Of a stretch of 64,000 bases of DNA, positions 9,487 through 20,849 are shown one piece after another; positions within the stretch are counted from its first letter, which is position 1, and the number at the start of each line of letters is the position of its first letter. The DNA comes from Eutreptiella sp. 'Long Island Sound 2002'. Its lineage: Eukaryota > Euglenozoa > Euglenophyceae > Eutreptiales > Eutreptiaceae. The DNA lies in NCBI GenBank assembly GCA_964036045.1, contig OZ038391.1, forward strand, positions 42,295,621-42,359,620. Reading direction: 5' to 3'. Both the position numbers and the translations under genes were made by a program. Under the pieces are notes generated by a model, which searched no databases, was not told where the DNA came from, and was given only the letters and a program-made list of their open reading frames with translations.

Positions 9487-12411
9487 GGATGATATGACCC
9501 CAGAACCCACCACAAGCAATGCGATGATAAAGCCGTCTGAGTGTCAGAGGTATCTCGTCAGTACCAGAGCACACCCAAGTGACCAGTCAAGTGGGTAAGT
9601 GACCAGTCAAGTGGAGACAGATCATGAAATCAGATGGGGCAAGTCACACGCCACATGCAGTGTGTGTGATCAGCATGACCCTGCAAGGAGATTGCGGGTG
9701 GGGGTTGCAGTTTGAAAATAGGGGCGGAACATGGTTTTGGTATTCATGTGGAAAGGAGTGGCCTACAGCCTGTTCGCAACTCCTCTGCCACTTCACTCAG
9801 TGGACCCCCACTGTTGAAAAGAGGATGCGGTTGGCGGAGACTGGCCGATGTGCGGGGCAGATCGGAGGTGCACGCTCTCCAAGGCCCACCCAGGGCTGCC
9901 AAAGCGAGGGTCTCACGTAAAACCTCCAGTGCCTCAGCCTAGCCCCAAGCCTGCAATTATACGTGGCTCTAACCAGACGACGATTATACGAGTGGGCGAC
10001 CCAACCTCCCCCTTTTCAAGCCCCCTTCTCCAACCACAATGCCCCCTGCCACCGCAAGCCCCGCCCTCCCCTCCCCCCATGCACACATCAATCTAACTGG
10101 AGGCAGGCACCTTCCTCGTTTGGCACATACTTCTGACAAGTGACGCCTGGGCCCGGTTCAGTCCCCGTCTCTGGCCAACACCGAATGCAAATGTGCAACT
10201 CGGATATGTTGGAGTGAAAAGGTGGGGTTGGCCTATCTCGGAGGGCGGTTTCACGGCGCTCATAGGGCACGCAGTATAGGTCATGCTGCATCCGGCATTT
10301 ACTAAGTGTGGGTACCCCACGTTCAGCAAGGTGGATGCAGTAGGCTAGCCCACTGCTTGCTGGGCTGATGCGCACCGTGTCTTGTGCCCCTCCATGTGTG
10401 CACACTGCATCCACACTTACCGAATGTGAGAAACTCCTTGGATCCACGTGTTTGCAACTGGGGTACAATGCAATGCACACCTCAGCATTGGTGGGATAAA
10501 CTCCATCTGCGTGTCCACGTTCAACCATAAAGCCCGAAAGGCTCGCTCTCGCTACTCGCCATGTTCGTTTTGCCAATCCTCCCTCCCCCATTGCAATAAA
10601 AAAGCGTGGGCTTGGCGCAGGAGGGTGGGAACACACACCAACAAAGCTGAGGCTGCACTGCCAACGCCATGTGCTCTGCTATCGTATGTACAGTCCGTAC
10701 ATACAGGTGGACCCAAGAGGCCCATAACCCAAACCTCCACTCAAGCCAAAAAAAAAAGAAGAAGAATCCTGCAGCTTTCCACACCTTCTCAACAAACTGA
10801 TTGCTGCTGCGTACTGCCAATGGCAGCACTACGGCAACGATTAGAAAGTGGTATTTAGAGGCTGGCTAACCAATGGCAATTTGAGGTGAACGCACTCTGA
10901 ATTGGAATCTTCCCAACGCTTCGGGGGGGGGGGGGGGATGGTGGCGTGTGTCTGCGCGCGTGTGCATTAGGCTTCACTGCGTCTTCTCGTACAGGGTCAG
11001 CGGTGGCCTGCGTCCCTGAGCCCAACGCGTGGTAGCCTGCCACACCCTGATACGCCAGCTTCTCAGTCTGGGTGTGACAGAAAACGCCTCAGGAACCGTC
11101 CATATGGTGGATGGGCGTACTCCCATCCCATCCCATCCCATCCACGCACACCCCGTTCTCCTGGGTGTCTGGTAGGTGGAGAGGAGGATATGGTAAAGCA
11201 CGCGGCCCTCAAAAGCAGTGCCCTGCTGCCTGCAGCAGCGGCGGGAACATGAAAGACGCTTCTCCGGCCTCGAGGGAGGGCTAGGCAAGCAAACTGGGGC
11301 TCTCAATGCGCCAGGGGGATACCCAATGTCTGTGGAGGAAGTGTTTCTCCAGCACTCGCTAAGCTGGAGGCATGGCCTGTGAATGTAAAGGGGGTTTGGC
11401 TGCGGCAGCATTGTTGACTCCAGGGGGGAGGGAGGCCATGGGAGGAGGGCACTCCTGCAGGATTTCCAATTAATGGGGATACCCTCCTTGACTCATGGTC
11501 CCGACCGGGGGCACTGGGGGGCGGCCCTACAGTTGCAGCCATTGCGTTCCGCTCAACAGCCGCTGATGTCCAACTGCCTGCCCATGTGTCGGAGACACTG
11601 GGACAGTGGTGCACAGTGCGAGACATGATGCAGGAGGTCGGGGCCGAGCAACGAGGAACCTGCTTTGTAGGTCTTGAGACGGGTGAGACGGGCCAGAGGT
11701 CATCACAGTCACTGCAGCTCCAAATGTGGAGCACTGGTATGGCATTGGCACTGCTGCCCCATTCGGATAGCACCTTTCCCAGAGGGTCAGAGGGTTGGGT
11801 CCCTTGGTGGTGGAGCCACTCGCAATCCTGTCGAACTTCTTGTCTGTGCCCATCGGACTTAGCGTGTTTGTGGGTGGGGGTGGGGGGCTTGCTGCACAAT
11901 TTGGAGTGGGGGAACGCAGCGGGATTTCTTAAATGTCAGCAAAACTGGAGAGGAAGTGCAAAACACTGTGATATGGGACGTGGTGAGAAATATGCAACAA
12001 ACTTTTGACAGTCCAATACGTTGCAGTTTCAAAAATGCTGCAGCGTGCAAAACAGAATGGCTTTTTGAGTTGCGAAAACATGCGACGTTTCGGAGGCATG
12101 GTCGGATATGCATGTACGTATCTACAGATGAACGACACAGCACAGATCCGTTGTATCTTGATATTACGAGCACGACAAAGCGGTCCTAGAAAACTGGCTC
12201 CGTTAAACACCATTGAAAAAATTCGACACATTTCGCCATGCGAAGCCGCCCCCTTCCCCCCTTCCCGTGTGCAAATTATGGTGTCCAGCGACATGCCTCC
12301 GCAACTCATGCGACCCCCAATTCAGTGCACACGTCTCAAACACTGCAATGCGCGACCCCAAAGGGGTCGCCGTCCGCTCAATGCAGCCGAAAGGCCGCCC
12401 CATTGCCTCCC

Positions 12412-12588
12412 TCATCTGGCGGCTACGGCTTCAATTTGTATGAGAATCTCCGGTGCATTGAGCGCCTCCACAAAAACCAGCGTCGACGCCGTGGTGTTCA
12501 TCCCCATGGCCTCGTCACGTGCATTGCGGTAGGTCTGTACTGAGCTTGCATTCTGCCCCCCAGGCGCGGACTTGATGTACACTGTGAG
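12412..12588 (-). CDS. Rid-family gene, exon 3
   Basis: After the acceptor gttgcag, the exon encodes 58 residues, LTVYIKSAPGG through QIEAVAAR, then stop. This is the C-terminal half of the Rid fold with the final IEAVA strand. The usual catalytic-site Arg is replaced by Ser in NTTASTLVFVEAL. Confidence 0.88.
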   Translation of the reverse strand, partial: LTVYIKSAPGGQNASSVQTYRNARDEAMGMNTTASTLVFVEALNAPEILIQIEAVAAR

Positions 12589-15500
12589 CTGCAACATGGA
12601 ACGGGACATGCAGACCAGGTGGAAGGCGACAGCAGCGCACAGGATGTACGCTTGCAGCATAACCAGCACCAACGCACCATCGTTCGAACCAGAACGACCC
12701 ATCTATGAGGACTATCCCCTCACGACGCCTCGAGTTGCTTTGCAGCCCAAGTCAGAGCAACATTGGTCACAGCTGTAGCACTATCTATCAGAAACGGCGG
12801 GCTGGGCGGGGGTTGCATACACAAGTCATCCCAAGGCCTCATCACCTATACGGAATATAGCAGTGTTGTAGGGCGCAACAGTTCTGATTTGATGACGATA
12901 GACCCACTTGCAATTTGTCACCGTCTGCCCTCTCCTGGGTCCCTCACAATCCAGCTGAGTGTGGCTTACAAAGTGGCAACATTAACTCTCTTCGAAACAA
13001 TACGTCGGTGGACACTATTTCTGTTGTGATTCTTACCTTTTACTTCTTTCAAGGATTTTTGTGGGTTTGTGCTGATGAACGGCACATTCTACAGAGGCAA
13101 GATGCGCACACCTTCACTAAGTCCTCCCATTTCATCTTTGCGTCCTTCAATACCGCTTCAATATTCCTGAAACACGCCCGGCACTGCTCTGGCAGAGTTG
13201 CGGCGATTTGGCCATCGCTGGTGGCTCCCATTTGCCTGAGAGCACAAGCAGCATCAGACCGGAACACAGGCAGTAGACACTAAACACTGAGGAGATTGCC
13301 CCATACTTGGCCCTAGCGTCCGTTTTAACGGACGGTAACGGACGCCCCCCAAAATTGAAAACGGACGCCAACAGACGCCTCTGCAAACACAAACGGACGC
13401 AAACGGACGCATAGCAGCCAGAAAACGGACGCTAGGGCCAAGTATGGATTGCCCAGAAGACTCACAAGTACGGGCCTCTTCGACCGTATTGAGGAGTTGT
13501 TGTACGCTTTTTGCATACCATCGTGTTGGCACGTGCCAAACCTGTTGGGGTATAGAAAGGGGGAGTGTTGGCGCAGATTGCACACAAGTGGCGGTGGGGG
13601 GGGGGGCGGCAACTGCAAACCAGCGCCTCTCCCCATCATGGGCGCCAACTGTGCGCCCCCCCCCCCCTGCCCCTCTCGAGCCCCCCCCCCCCCCCCCCCC
13701 CCCTTCGTTTGCGCCAGTTTCGCCAGCCTGCAACAGCCGGGCGGGGTGCAACAGGCTGTGACTTACATAAGCGTGGCACCACCAAGAAGGATGAAAACAG
13801 GCCACTCGCTTGCACCCCCCTTTGCTGATCACATGGGTCTCACCTCAACACACGAACCACAAATTCAAATATTCTGCAACAGCAAGCACTACTCAAGCGG
13901 GCCATCTAGCCTCACAAAAAATATGACTCTTGTCACAGCCACAGCGAATCTCTGTGGTACAGCAGCCCCTCAGGCGAAACCCGTTTACAGCAGGCAGTAA
14001 AACGATTTTTTGCCATGCTAACCCGAGTTGGGGTAACCCTGGCTTCTCACAATGCGGTGGCTGCTTGCTTTGCTTGCGGTTGCTGGTGGATGTCACTCAA
14101 CTGTTGGCAAGCAGCTGGATGGGCACCAACGTTACCCAAAGGAAACCCGAAGTGCACCTTCAAGTGTTGGGTGCAACTCTTTCACGGCAACCCTAAAATT
14201 GGACCTTCAACTGTGGGTGTAGTTTCTGTATCCATTGCCGTTGCTCCGTCAAGTCTATTCAATGCGGGGGCTAACTCCTCGGGTTTGGACACCTACTCCG
14301 TCCCGAACAAACTGTCGGCTGGAGGCCCCAAGAGGGTGGGGGGGGGGGGGGGGGGCTGGGAGGGGCAATGGAAGGGGGGGGGGGTACGTTTGCCTTGTGC
14401 ACGCCCAGCATCCAAATCAACGTTCTGGCCATCTATCCCAATGCTTTACCACTAAACATCACTCAATATGGCTACATCACCCCTGCCTTCTCCAGGTCCC
14501 CATGGTGGGGAGAAGTCAATATGGCTACACCCCTGCCTTCTCGGCGTCCCCATGGTGGGAAGAAATCAACCTACAAAGGAGTGGATGTGGTGGAAATGAG
14601 CAAAAAATGTGTCAAAAAGGGTGAGAGTGGGTGCAAATCCAAATATACCATATCCCCATACTGAAAGAAGCATCAAAGTACCTGTTTTCAAACAACAAGG
14701 GGTCCCCAACACGGGGACAAAAAATGGGAAATGGGAGGAACTGGGGGAAGGTAGGAGAAAAGTTTGCCTGGCGCACCCAGCGCACTAACGTACTCTTAGG
14801 GAGGGGCGATGGGGGGGGGGCTAGGGGGGGTTACATGCCCCCAAGGCCAAGTGTCGGTTATTCAAAGACCCCCCGAACCTCCCTTTGTCCTCCCTCTTAC
14901 CATACCATCCCCACCCTATAAACCTCCCCCAAACCTCTGCAACTAGTTGGTTTGGCCATGCCAGCCATTTTGGTTAGGTTGAACAAGACCTTCAAAATCT
15001 TTGTGGCTGCCTTTTGCCACATCATTGTTTTTGATTTTGGACCTCAACACCAACTCTAACCCTAGCCTAGAGTTAGGGCTACGGATACCGAGATGGTGGG
15101 GCCAACTAGGTTTTATAACCCTCTTTAGTGGCTAGGGTAGACCTACCAAGTTTGGCAAGCAAGCAAGCATGCGCGAAATAGGAAAAAACCAGAATTGTGT
15201 CAAGGTGCCTCACATTCAACCGAAATTTTGGTAGATGATAGCTACAGGTGTGTAGTACAATCACAAAAAGTTTTGAGCAAGAAACCCAACGGTGGTGGGA
15301 GTGGTAAGTAGTGGACCTTGGTTTCAAAATCTGTCCAAAATGGCCAAAAAATGCCCCTTTTCGGGGCAGTTTGGGTGCCTAGCATGTGCTTCAAGGGGGC
15401 CATTTGCATTGGAACCTACCTAGATGATGAGCAAACGTCCCTCTAGCACGCGAAGCAAGCCACGAAGGGTTTCAGGGTGGGGGGGGGAGTATGGGGGGGC

Positions 15501-18500
15501 AGTGGCCTAAATCGTTCCGGGTGTCCCTCAACATGTGTTTTCATTCAGCCCCTTTTACTAGTGTACGTGATGTTCCATCCCCCACCATCTCAGTCCCAAT
15601 ATTCAGTCTTGATAAGGGTTCGGGGTTGGGGTAGGGGTAGGGGTAGGACTAGGCTTAGGGTTGGGGTGGGTGTTGGGGTCGAGGTTGAGGTTAAGAATGG
15701 TGTTGGGGTGCAAACTGGACAAAAATTCTATTGCCTTCAGCATTGCACCTCAAAGAGAGGCCGACAGTCAGCCAATCAGTCAGTTAGTTAGGCAAGCAGT
15801 CAGTCAGACAGTCAGTTGGGCAAGCAGGCAAGCAGATAGAAACACACAGTTTGGATTTTTTCAGTGGCAGACTCGGCTACAAGAAGTGGGGAGAGCAACA
15901 ACTGTCAGAACAAGCAATGGCCGAATGGTACTGCAGCCGTCCACAGATGTGTAGGTCGGCAATTCGAATCTACGCACAAACTTTTGACCCCCCCCCCAAA
16001 AAAAACAGAGGTATCCAGTTTCAGGGGATAGAGGCCGCAGAATCAAAAAATCCCTTGGGGGATCGTCTTATTGGGCAAAATAATGATTTTACAAGGGGTT
16101 GGACATCGAACATCATGCCTTGGAGTGTGCTACCCCCCCAAGGGGCCTCTGGCCAACAGTTAGTTGCCAAAGGTACCAACCTCAAGAGTCCATGGGCGCC
16201 AAAGGTGCCCAACGATCCACGGGCACCAAAGGCGCCTCAAGGAAATCACCTCGAAGAGGGGTTGTCAGGTCAAGCGCAGGTGCGGGCGTCGTATACCCCC
16301 CCTTTTGGGGGGTCATTCGCGGAATGGGATGGGAGAATGTCCAATAGCTGACACGCACATAGCCCAACAGACCCAGTCCGTTGGTGGCCCGCAACATAGG
16401 CTGCCCTGCGCTGGACGCACTCAGAGCCACATAAACTACCACAGACCCAGTCTGAGACCGACACACTGAAGTTTCCGCACACGATGCCCATGCACATGCA
16501 CACATGCATACACAACCATGTTAATGCATGGTCCTGACCAGGGGCACTGGGGGCTGTATGCAAAGCAATCGGTGGAGTATCTGCACTCATCCGCAAGCAG
16601 TGGCAGTCACCACAGGTCCCACAATGCACCACAGTGTCGAAGACGCACACGCAGTGGGGCAGGGGGGTTATTGAGGCAGATTTGTTGCACAAAGGAAGGG
16701 GGTGGGGCGTCAGCGCAGTTGGCACACACTGCAGCTGGGGATTGCGCAGTATGGGTCCGCTAGGGGGGTATTTGGTAAAACTTAGTACCACACGAGGTAA
16801 CACTTAGTAAAATTTGGTAAAACTTAGTAGAAACGAGGTAAAACTTAGTAAAAAAAACTTTTCTAAAAAAATTATATTTACTAAGTTTTACCTCGGTCTA
16901 CTAAGTTTTGTAGGTGGTACTTTTGTTTAAGGGCACAAGGCCCCCGAGTCGATCCTCGGCCACTTGTGTTAGTGGCGCCCCACCCAAGCCAAACCATCAT
17001 GCACACCAATTAGTTGGCACTCGGCCAACATAACAAAATATAGGGGCGTCGGGTAGTAGAAACAAAATCAGGCCCAAGGCCATGGCCAACATCTGTGGGA
17101 ACTACTTACAAGTAGTTACAAAAGACACGCTTGAAAATCAAGTCGGCCTTGGTATCTGCATGGCGCGGTTTGCCTCGCACTCTGGGATTATTGGTGCACA
17201 TCCCCAACAGAGCCGTTTTCAACTCCCCTTGCGGCTCGGTGCAAAATGCTTGGTCATTTCTCAGTTGACCATCAGCATTTTGGGGATGTTGAGGAGGCAC
17301 TGCATACCACTTGCGATAGATCCACACACCACGACGGGTGTTAACAGCAGAAGCAGCAACAACAGTAGGCACACTAGGACGGGTGTCAACAGCAGCAGCA
17401 GCAACAACAGCAGAAGCAACAGCAACAGCAGCAAGGTTGGCCGTCCACAATGGGCGCAACCCAACACAAATCTCCAATTGACACAAGATGGACACATGCA
17501 AGGCACAATGAAGAATCTTACATTCGTGGCACACAATGTGAGGTGTGTCAACAGGGTCCACAGATTTGAGTTCAATTTGGGTTGACAACGCGCCGAGACA
17601 AGGCACAATGCAATGTCAAGAGACATGCCGGACCTAACCCCAACTCGAGGGGCCATGCAAAAAAGCGTGGATTGTGAGTCCCTAACCCCAACTCGAGGGG
17701 CCACGTTAAAAAGCGTGGATTGTGAGTCCCTAACCCCAACTCGAGGGGCCACGCAAAAAAGCGTGGATTGAGAGTCCCTAACCCCAACTCGAGGGGCCAC
17801 GCAACAAAGCGTGGATTGTGAGTCCCTAACCCAACTCGAGGGGCCACGCAAAAAAGCGTGGATTGAGAGTCCCTAACCCCAACTCAAGGGGCCACACAAC
17901 AAAGCGTGGATTTCAGAGTGGGGAGACAATATCAGAAATAGCCCACAAGTGGGTCCAGTGGCAGTCAGAAGTGGGAAAACTTATTTTTTGGGTAAGTAAT
18001 TTACCTAGCAAAAAAAATGTTTTTTTCTACTAAGTAATTTACTTAGTAAAAAAAAAGGTTTTTTTTCTACTAAGTAATTTACTTAGCAGAAAAAAAAACT
18101 TTTCACTAAGTAAATTACTTAGTAAAAAACCCACCCCCGAAGGAAAAACTTAGTAAATAAATATTTTTTACTAAGTTTTGAAACTAAGTTTTGAAACTTA
18201 GTTATACCACGGACCCCCGCCAGGGTGGGTGGCTGGGCATGGGGGGGGGGGGGGTGCATCCATTGGCGTACGCAAGCACGGCCTTACCTGGGCGGGTGAA
18301 ACTTGGGCCGAATTAGGATCACGCGGATATGAGCTGGGCCATGCATGTGAGAGTGAAGGCTACTCACAGTAATCTTCTGCCTCGGTCCGTGCCAAGATAT
18401 CAAATTCATGCAAACAAACACCAGCGAGGGGGGCCCACTGTGAAGCCCCCCCCCCTTTTAATGGCCGACACAACAGAGGGAGGGGGAAGGATTATGCAGA

Positions 18501-19010
18501 AACGCGCATAACAAATCGCCGAGGGAGTGTAATGACAATATCAACCTCTCTTGGAATCATTACTTGCTCTCTTGGGCACTCAAATAAGTGTCCAAATCCC
18601 ATTGTGCTGGGCTAAGTCAGAAAATCCCATACAGACACATGCCTCCAAACAGTTGGAGGTGTTACGGTGCCCATTGAAACTTTGCACGGCGCGCCTGGCG
18701 CTCTGACGTTCCCTCATGGCATCCCAAATTCAGAACCACTTCCCTTCAAACAGCAGTCTGGGCTGGCAAATTCTCTGCTGTGCTGTGCTCTCGGCTGCTG
18801 TCATAGGATTAGGAGATACCCTGAAATGAAGAGCAGTCTCTTGCCTCCCTGGACCTCCACTGCATTGACGTATCGGGCCAGAGGCAGAGGAGCATCAGAG
18901 GCATTGTGCTTGCGATTGGGAACCAAATACTTCGTCATGGCACTGATGCACCCGATCAAGGCCGCAGTGACCACAGCATTGACGACCACAGCCTTGAGCT
19001 GTAGACTCAT
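12412..19010 (-). CDS. RidA/YjgF/UK114-family protein, 3 exons, complete
   Basis: Exons are 19010-18820, 13235-13112 and 12588-12412 (minus strand), with GT-AG junctions and matching phases. They give 163 residues. Residues 1-30 form a hydrophobic N-terminal segment (VVVNAVVTAALIGCISAM) that could be a signal anchor or targeting sequence. The Rid domain follows: YVNAVEVQGGKRLLFISGQ, then GATSDGQIAA, EQCRACFRNIEAVLKDAKM and WEDLVKLTVYI, ending ALNAPEILIQIEAVAAR. Rid proteins are small trimers; canonical members hydrolyse reactive enamine/imine intermediates made by PLP enzymes. The Arg that binds the substrate carboxylate in canonical RidA (in an A-R-S context) is Ser here (A-S-T). A diverged Rid subfamily without that activity is therefore likely. 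The start at 19010 is the Met nearest the hydrophobic segment; no stop is seen just upstream, so a longer N-terminus is possible. Confidence 0.88.
13112..13235 (-). CDS. Rid-family gene, exon 2
   Basis: After the acceptor gctctcag, the single base G completes Gly. The exon then encodes QMGATSDGQIAA through WEDLVK, the segment with the conserved Q....N(I/L)..VL..A helix. The donor is GTGAAG|gtgtgc. Confidence 0.88.
13301..13447. mobile_element. 147-bp MITE with perfect 26-bp TIRs and 6-bp TSD
   Basis: The left end CCATACTTGGCCCTAGCG continues to position 13326, and its exact reverse complement occupies 13422-13447. The element is bounded on both sides by ATTGCC (13295-13300 and 13448-13453), a target-site duplication. 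The interior is short direct and inverted copies of ACGGACG. It is non-coding and lies in Rid intron 1. Lack of drift in the repeats suggests recent insertion. Confidence 0.9.
13681..13703. repeat. C23 homopolymer
   Basis: The longest C-run in the window, just after other C-runs (13655-13668) and a G-run (13595-13606). It lies in Rid intron 1. Confidence 0.95.
15615..15715. repeat. G-rich telomere-like tract
   Basis: Repeats of GGGGTAGGGGTAGG, GGCTTAGGGTTGGGG and GGTTGAGGTTAAG type. The plus strand could form G-quadruplexes. It is degenerate and interstitial. Confidence 0.6.
15723..16325 (+). mobile_element. SINE-like repeat, copy A, with tRNA-like promoter
   Basis: The sequence from ATTCTATTGCCTTC through GACAGTCAGCCAATCAG, then ATCCAGTTTCAGGGGATAGA and CAAAATAATGATTTTACAA, is matched by copy B at 41.25 kb. 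A tRNA-like stretch at 15917-15975 has a GGCCGAATGGT A-box-like and an ATTCGAATCT B-box-like sequence. The 3' module (16242-16320) is inverted relative to copy B. It is non-coding and lies in Rid intron 1. Confidence 0.65.
17106..17606 (-). pseudogene. Reading frame with B-box-like Cys/His cluster (transposon-related?)
   Basis: A 166-codon frame contains VCHECKILHCALHVSILC near its N-terminus, a C-x2-C-x4-C-x2-H-x4-C spacing. This resembles the cluster in the frame at 27825-28226 (C-x2-C-x4-C-x2-C-x3-H). Codons 60-95 are an Ala/Val-rich stretch from the CAG/CAA tract. Both frames begin just downstream of CCACGC/GCGTGG hairpin motifs. Function is unknown and it may not be translated. Confidence 0.35.
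17345..17437. repeat. CAG/CAA trinucleotide tract
   Basis: Mixed AGC/AAC/AGA triplets occur in two blocks separated by a near-duplicate of CACACTAGGACGGGTG TCAAC. Confidence 0.8.
17634..17915. repeat. 48-bp hairpin satellite, six units
   Basis: Units start at 17634, 17682, 17730, 17778, 17825 and 17873 with CTAACCCCAACTCGAGGGG. Each then has CCACGC, an A-rich 6-base loop and GCGTGG, a 6-bp stem. Single-base differences occur between units (for example CCATGC, CCACGTT, CCACAC). Similar single hairpins occur near 28290 and, more diverged, near 46615. Confidence 0.9.
17990..18200. repeat. ACTAAGTAA palindrome array
   Basis: Four copies of the near-perfect palindrome ACTAAGTAA-N-TTACTTAGT are spaced by A or T runs, followed by three AAACTTAGT or ACTAAGTTT half-sites. 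Extruded cruciforms are plausible. Confidence 0.8.
18820..19010 (-). CDS. Rid-family gene, exon 1
   Basis: This exon encodes 63 residues plus two bases: the hydrophobic N-terminus, a KYLVPNRKHNASD linker, and the first Rid strands up to LLFIS and the first two bases of Gly. The donor is TTTCAGG|gtatct. Confidence 0.85.
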
Positions 19011-19308
19011 GGCCCTGCCTGCCAAAACAAACCAACAAAAGGCTAAAGGACGCAGAGAGACTGAGAAAGATGGAAGTTGTTGAACATCAACCCTTGTCAA
19101 AGGTGTGAAAAATCCGCCATAAATGGGGCAGCATTGAATGTAGCTTGTACAGGGCCATACCAAATGCATGGTACAGAATTCCACACGGTCCCTATGCCTG
19201 GCGCAACTCATACAATGCCATGGCTCGGCTAGAAGCACCACAATGGCCTTCAACGAGGCTTTGCAGTGCGTGCACACTGCATGCATAAGCATCCTGAAGT
19301 CCTACTGT

Positions 19309-19351
19309 CACACACACACACACACACACAGACACACACACACACACACAC
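19309..19351. repeat. (CA)n microsatellite
   Basis: About 21 CA units with one interrupting G, ending before CTCAGC. It lies upstream of the Rid gene start. Confidence 0.95.
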
Positions 19352-20849
19352 TCAGCAGAAGCCACAGAACTACAAGAGGGGGCGGGGCCATAGATACCGG
19401 GGGGGGTGCCAGAAGAAAGGCTGAATGAGCATCCTGGCTGGTACTTCTGAGCGGACGTGCGTGTTGGCCTTTCGAGGAGGGAATCTTTCACTCGTGGATA
19501 GGTGGGTTGGTTGCCCTCCCATTGGGTGGGGTGGGTGGGTTCAAAAAACTGCGACAGGCAGGCAGCTGGGCTACCCCAAGCAGCTGAGGGAAGTTATTTC
19601 TACCAGGTGAGAGTGGGACAGTTGTCCCACTACTCACAAATGCTGCTTCTTGGGGGTGGGGGGGGTGAATTCATCTATGTCCAATTGGTTAGAGCCCCTC
19701 AATGCGGCACAGAAAAGGCACAAGGTGGCAGAGCTAGCATCAGCAATGCTCAAAGCTTCGGCTAGCGCACCCAATCTGGTCGCTTTCCTTCAAAAACTAA
19801 CCAAGAAATGACTGCATCACGATGAGGTAATCCATGCTTCAGGTTCTCTAACTGGACACTTTTTTTTTGCGCAGCTACTTCCACAGCCGCCCCAGAATTG
19901 GCACCTTCCAATTGTGGCACATTACACCTACAGATAGTTTGGTGTTGCACGGCTGTATGTGATATCCAGTTATTTTGGTCTCCGCCCATACAGTGGTGAC
20001 CTAGCAACCCCATTTCCGCTCAGCGCTGTCGACATCAGGAATCAGGGTGACATATTGTTGTTGGCTTGCGAAACCGCCATCCAACAAAACCACTTCACCA
20101 CCCCTGAATGCCCAACAGTGGCCTGTTGACCGTTAAGATATGAGTGTCCTTACGAACGCCACATGGTAGGCCACACACCCAACGACACTGCCCAAGTTGA
20201 ACAATGGACAGCCACAACTTGTAAAACTTGTTAGTGTACTTTGGCTCGAAAAAATGATGACAAATAGTCCCACACCCTGCATCATCATATGGCTTCCCTA
20301 GCCCACAACGACTAGGTTCATTAGCACCCCCCCCCCCCCAAAAAAAACATTGTTCTAACAGCGTGAGAAAGTGAATGACAACCAGCAGTCCCACATTAGA
20401 CGAAATTCATTGTCCTGTAGCTATATGGGTCTACACTACTTTCCCAGGCAGGTGGCTCTGCGGCGGGCGTGCCAGGGGTTGAGGGGAAGCACCGCCGTTA
20501 GCAGTTGCTTTCTCAGATTTCAGGTTCCGAGAATGGTCCAGTTTCCCCACTGTAGGCCACAAAGGGGCTTCCAAACAAACACTCACTCACGTACATGTCC
20601 ACGGAAATGACCAGAAGCTCCCCATGAAAAAAACCCATGGTGATAAGCCCCAAGGCCAGATGTGCATGAGTGCAGTGGCCTGGATGACGATGCGCGGGCC
20701 CCGGCCACAGTGAACCCGTGGGCAACTGTAATAGCCTATCGAGCGGGAGCGAGGCATGAATTTCTGCTTGTTGTTCATGCTGCCACAGACCCCACTGCAC
20801 GATACTTTGGAAGGTGGCTCCACCTGCTGCCAACAAGGCAGCCCTGGAC

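Larger units (their letters stand above)
5918..12411. other. Intergenic or unseen intron sequence between PPR and Rid genes
   Basis: About 6.5 kb with no exon that I can support. It holds T-runs (6180-6330), a (AC)n(AG)n microsatellite, a G-run near 10922, a short CCCATCCCATCC repeat near 11125, and part of a dispersed repeat at 8462-8530 shared with 26.1 kb. The missing 5' exons of the PPR gene should lie here. Several open frames of 100 to 198 codons have no recognisable domain. Confidence 0.5.
16761..18213. mobile_element. Possible composite element with AACTTAGT palindromic ends
   Basis: The left end GGGGGGTATTTGG...AACTTAGTA and the inverted right end GGGGGTCCGTGG...AACTAAGT bracket 1.45 kb. 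The left end folds into a long hairpin (16775-16920) built from AACTTAGTA and TACTAAGTT arms. The right end (17985-18200) is a tandem array of ACTAAGTAA/TTACTTAGT palindromes separated by A/T runs. The inside holds the 48-bp satellite, a CAG/CAA tract and a zinc-finger-like reading frame. The ends are only partly similar, so the boundaries are tentative. Confidence 0.4.

Noticed and set aside
10088-10636. Minus-strand 182-codon Cys-containing frame as a gene
   Set aside because: No recognisable domain, no supporting splice signals and no family pattern. Chance cannot be excluded.
11303-11899. Minus-strand 198-codon frame
   Set aside because: Low-information sequence with only short similarity to 16.5 kb around GCACTGGGGG. 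Not enough to call a repeat or gene.
17634-17915. CRISPR array
   Set aside because: The 48-bp units are contiguous with no unique spacers, and the genome is eukaryotic.
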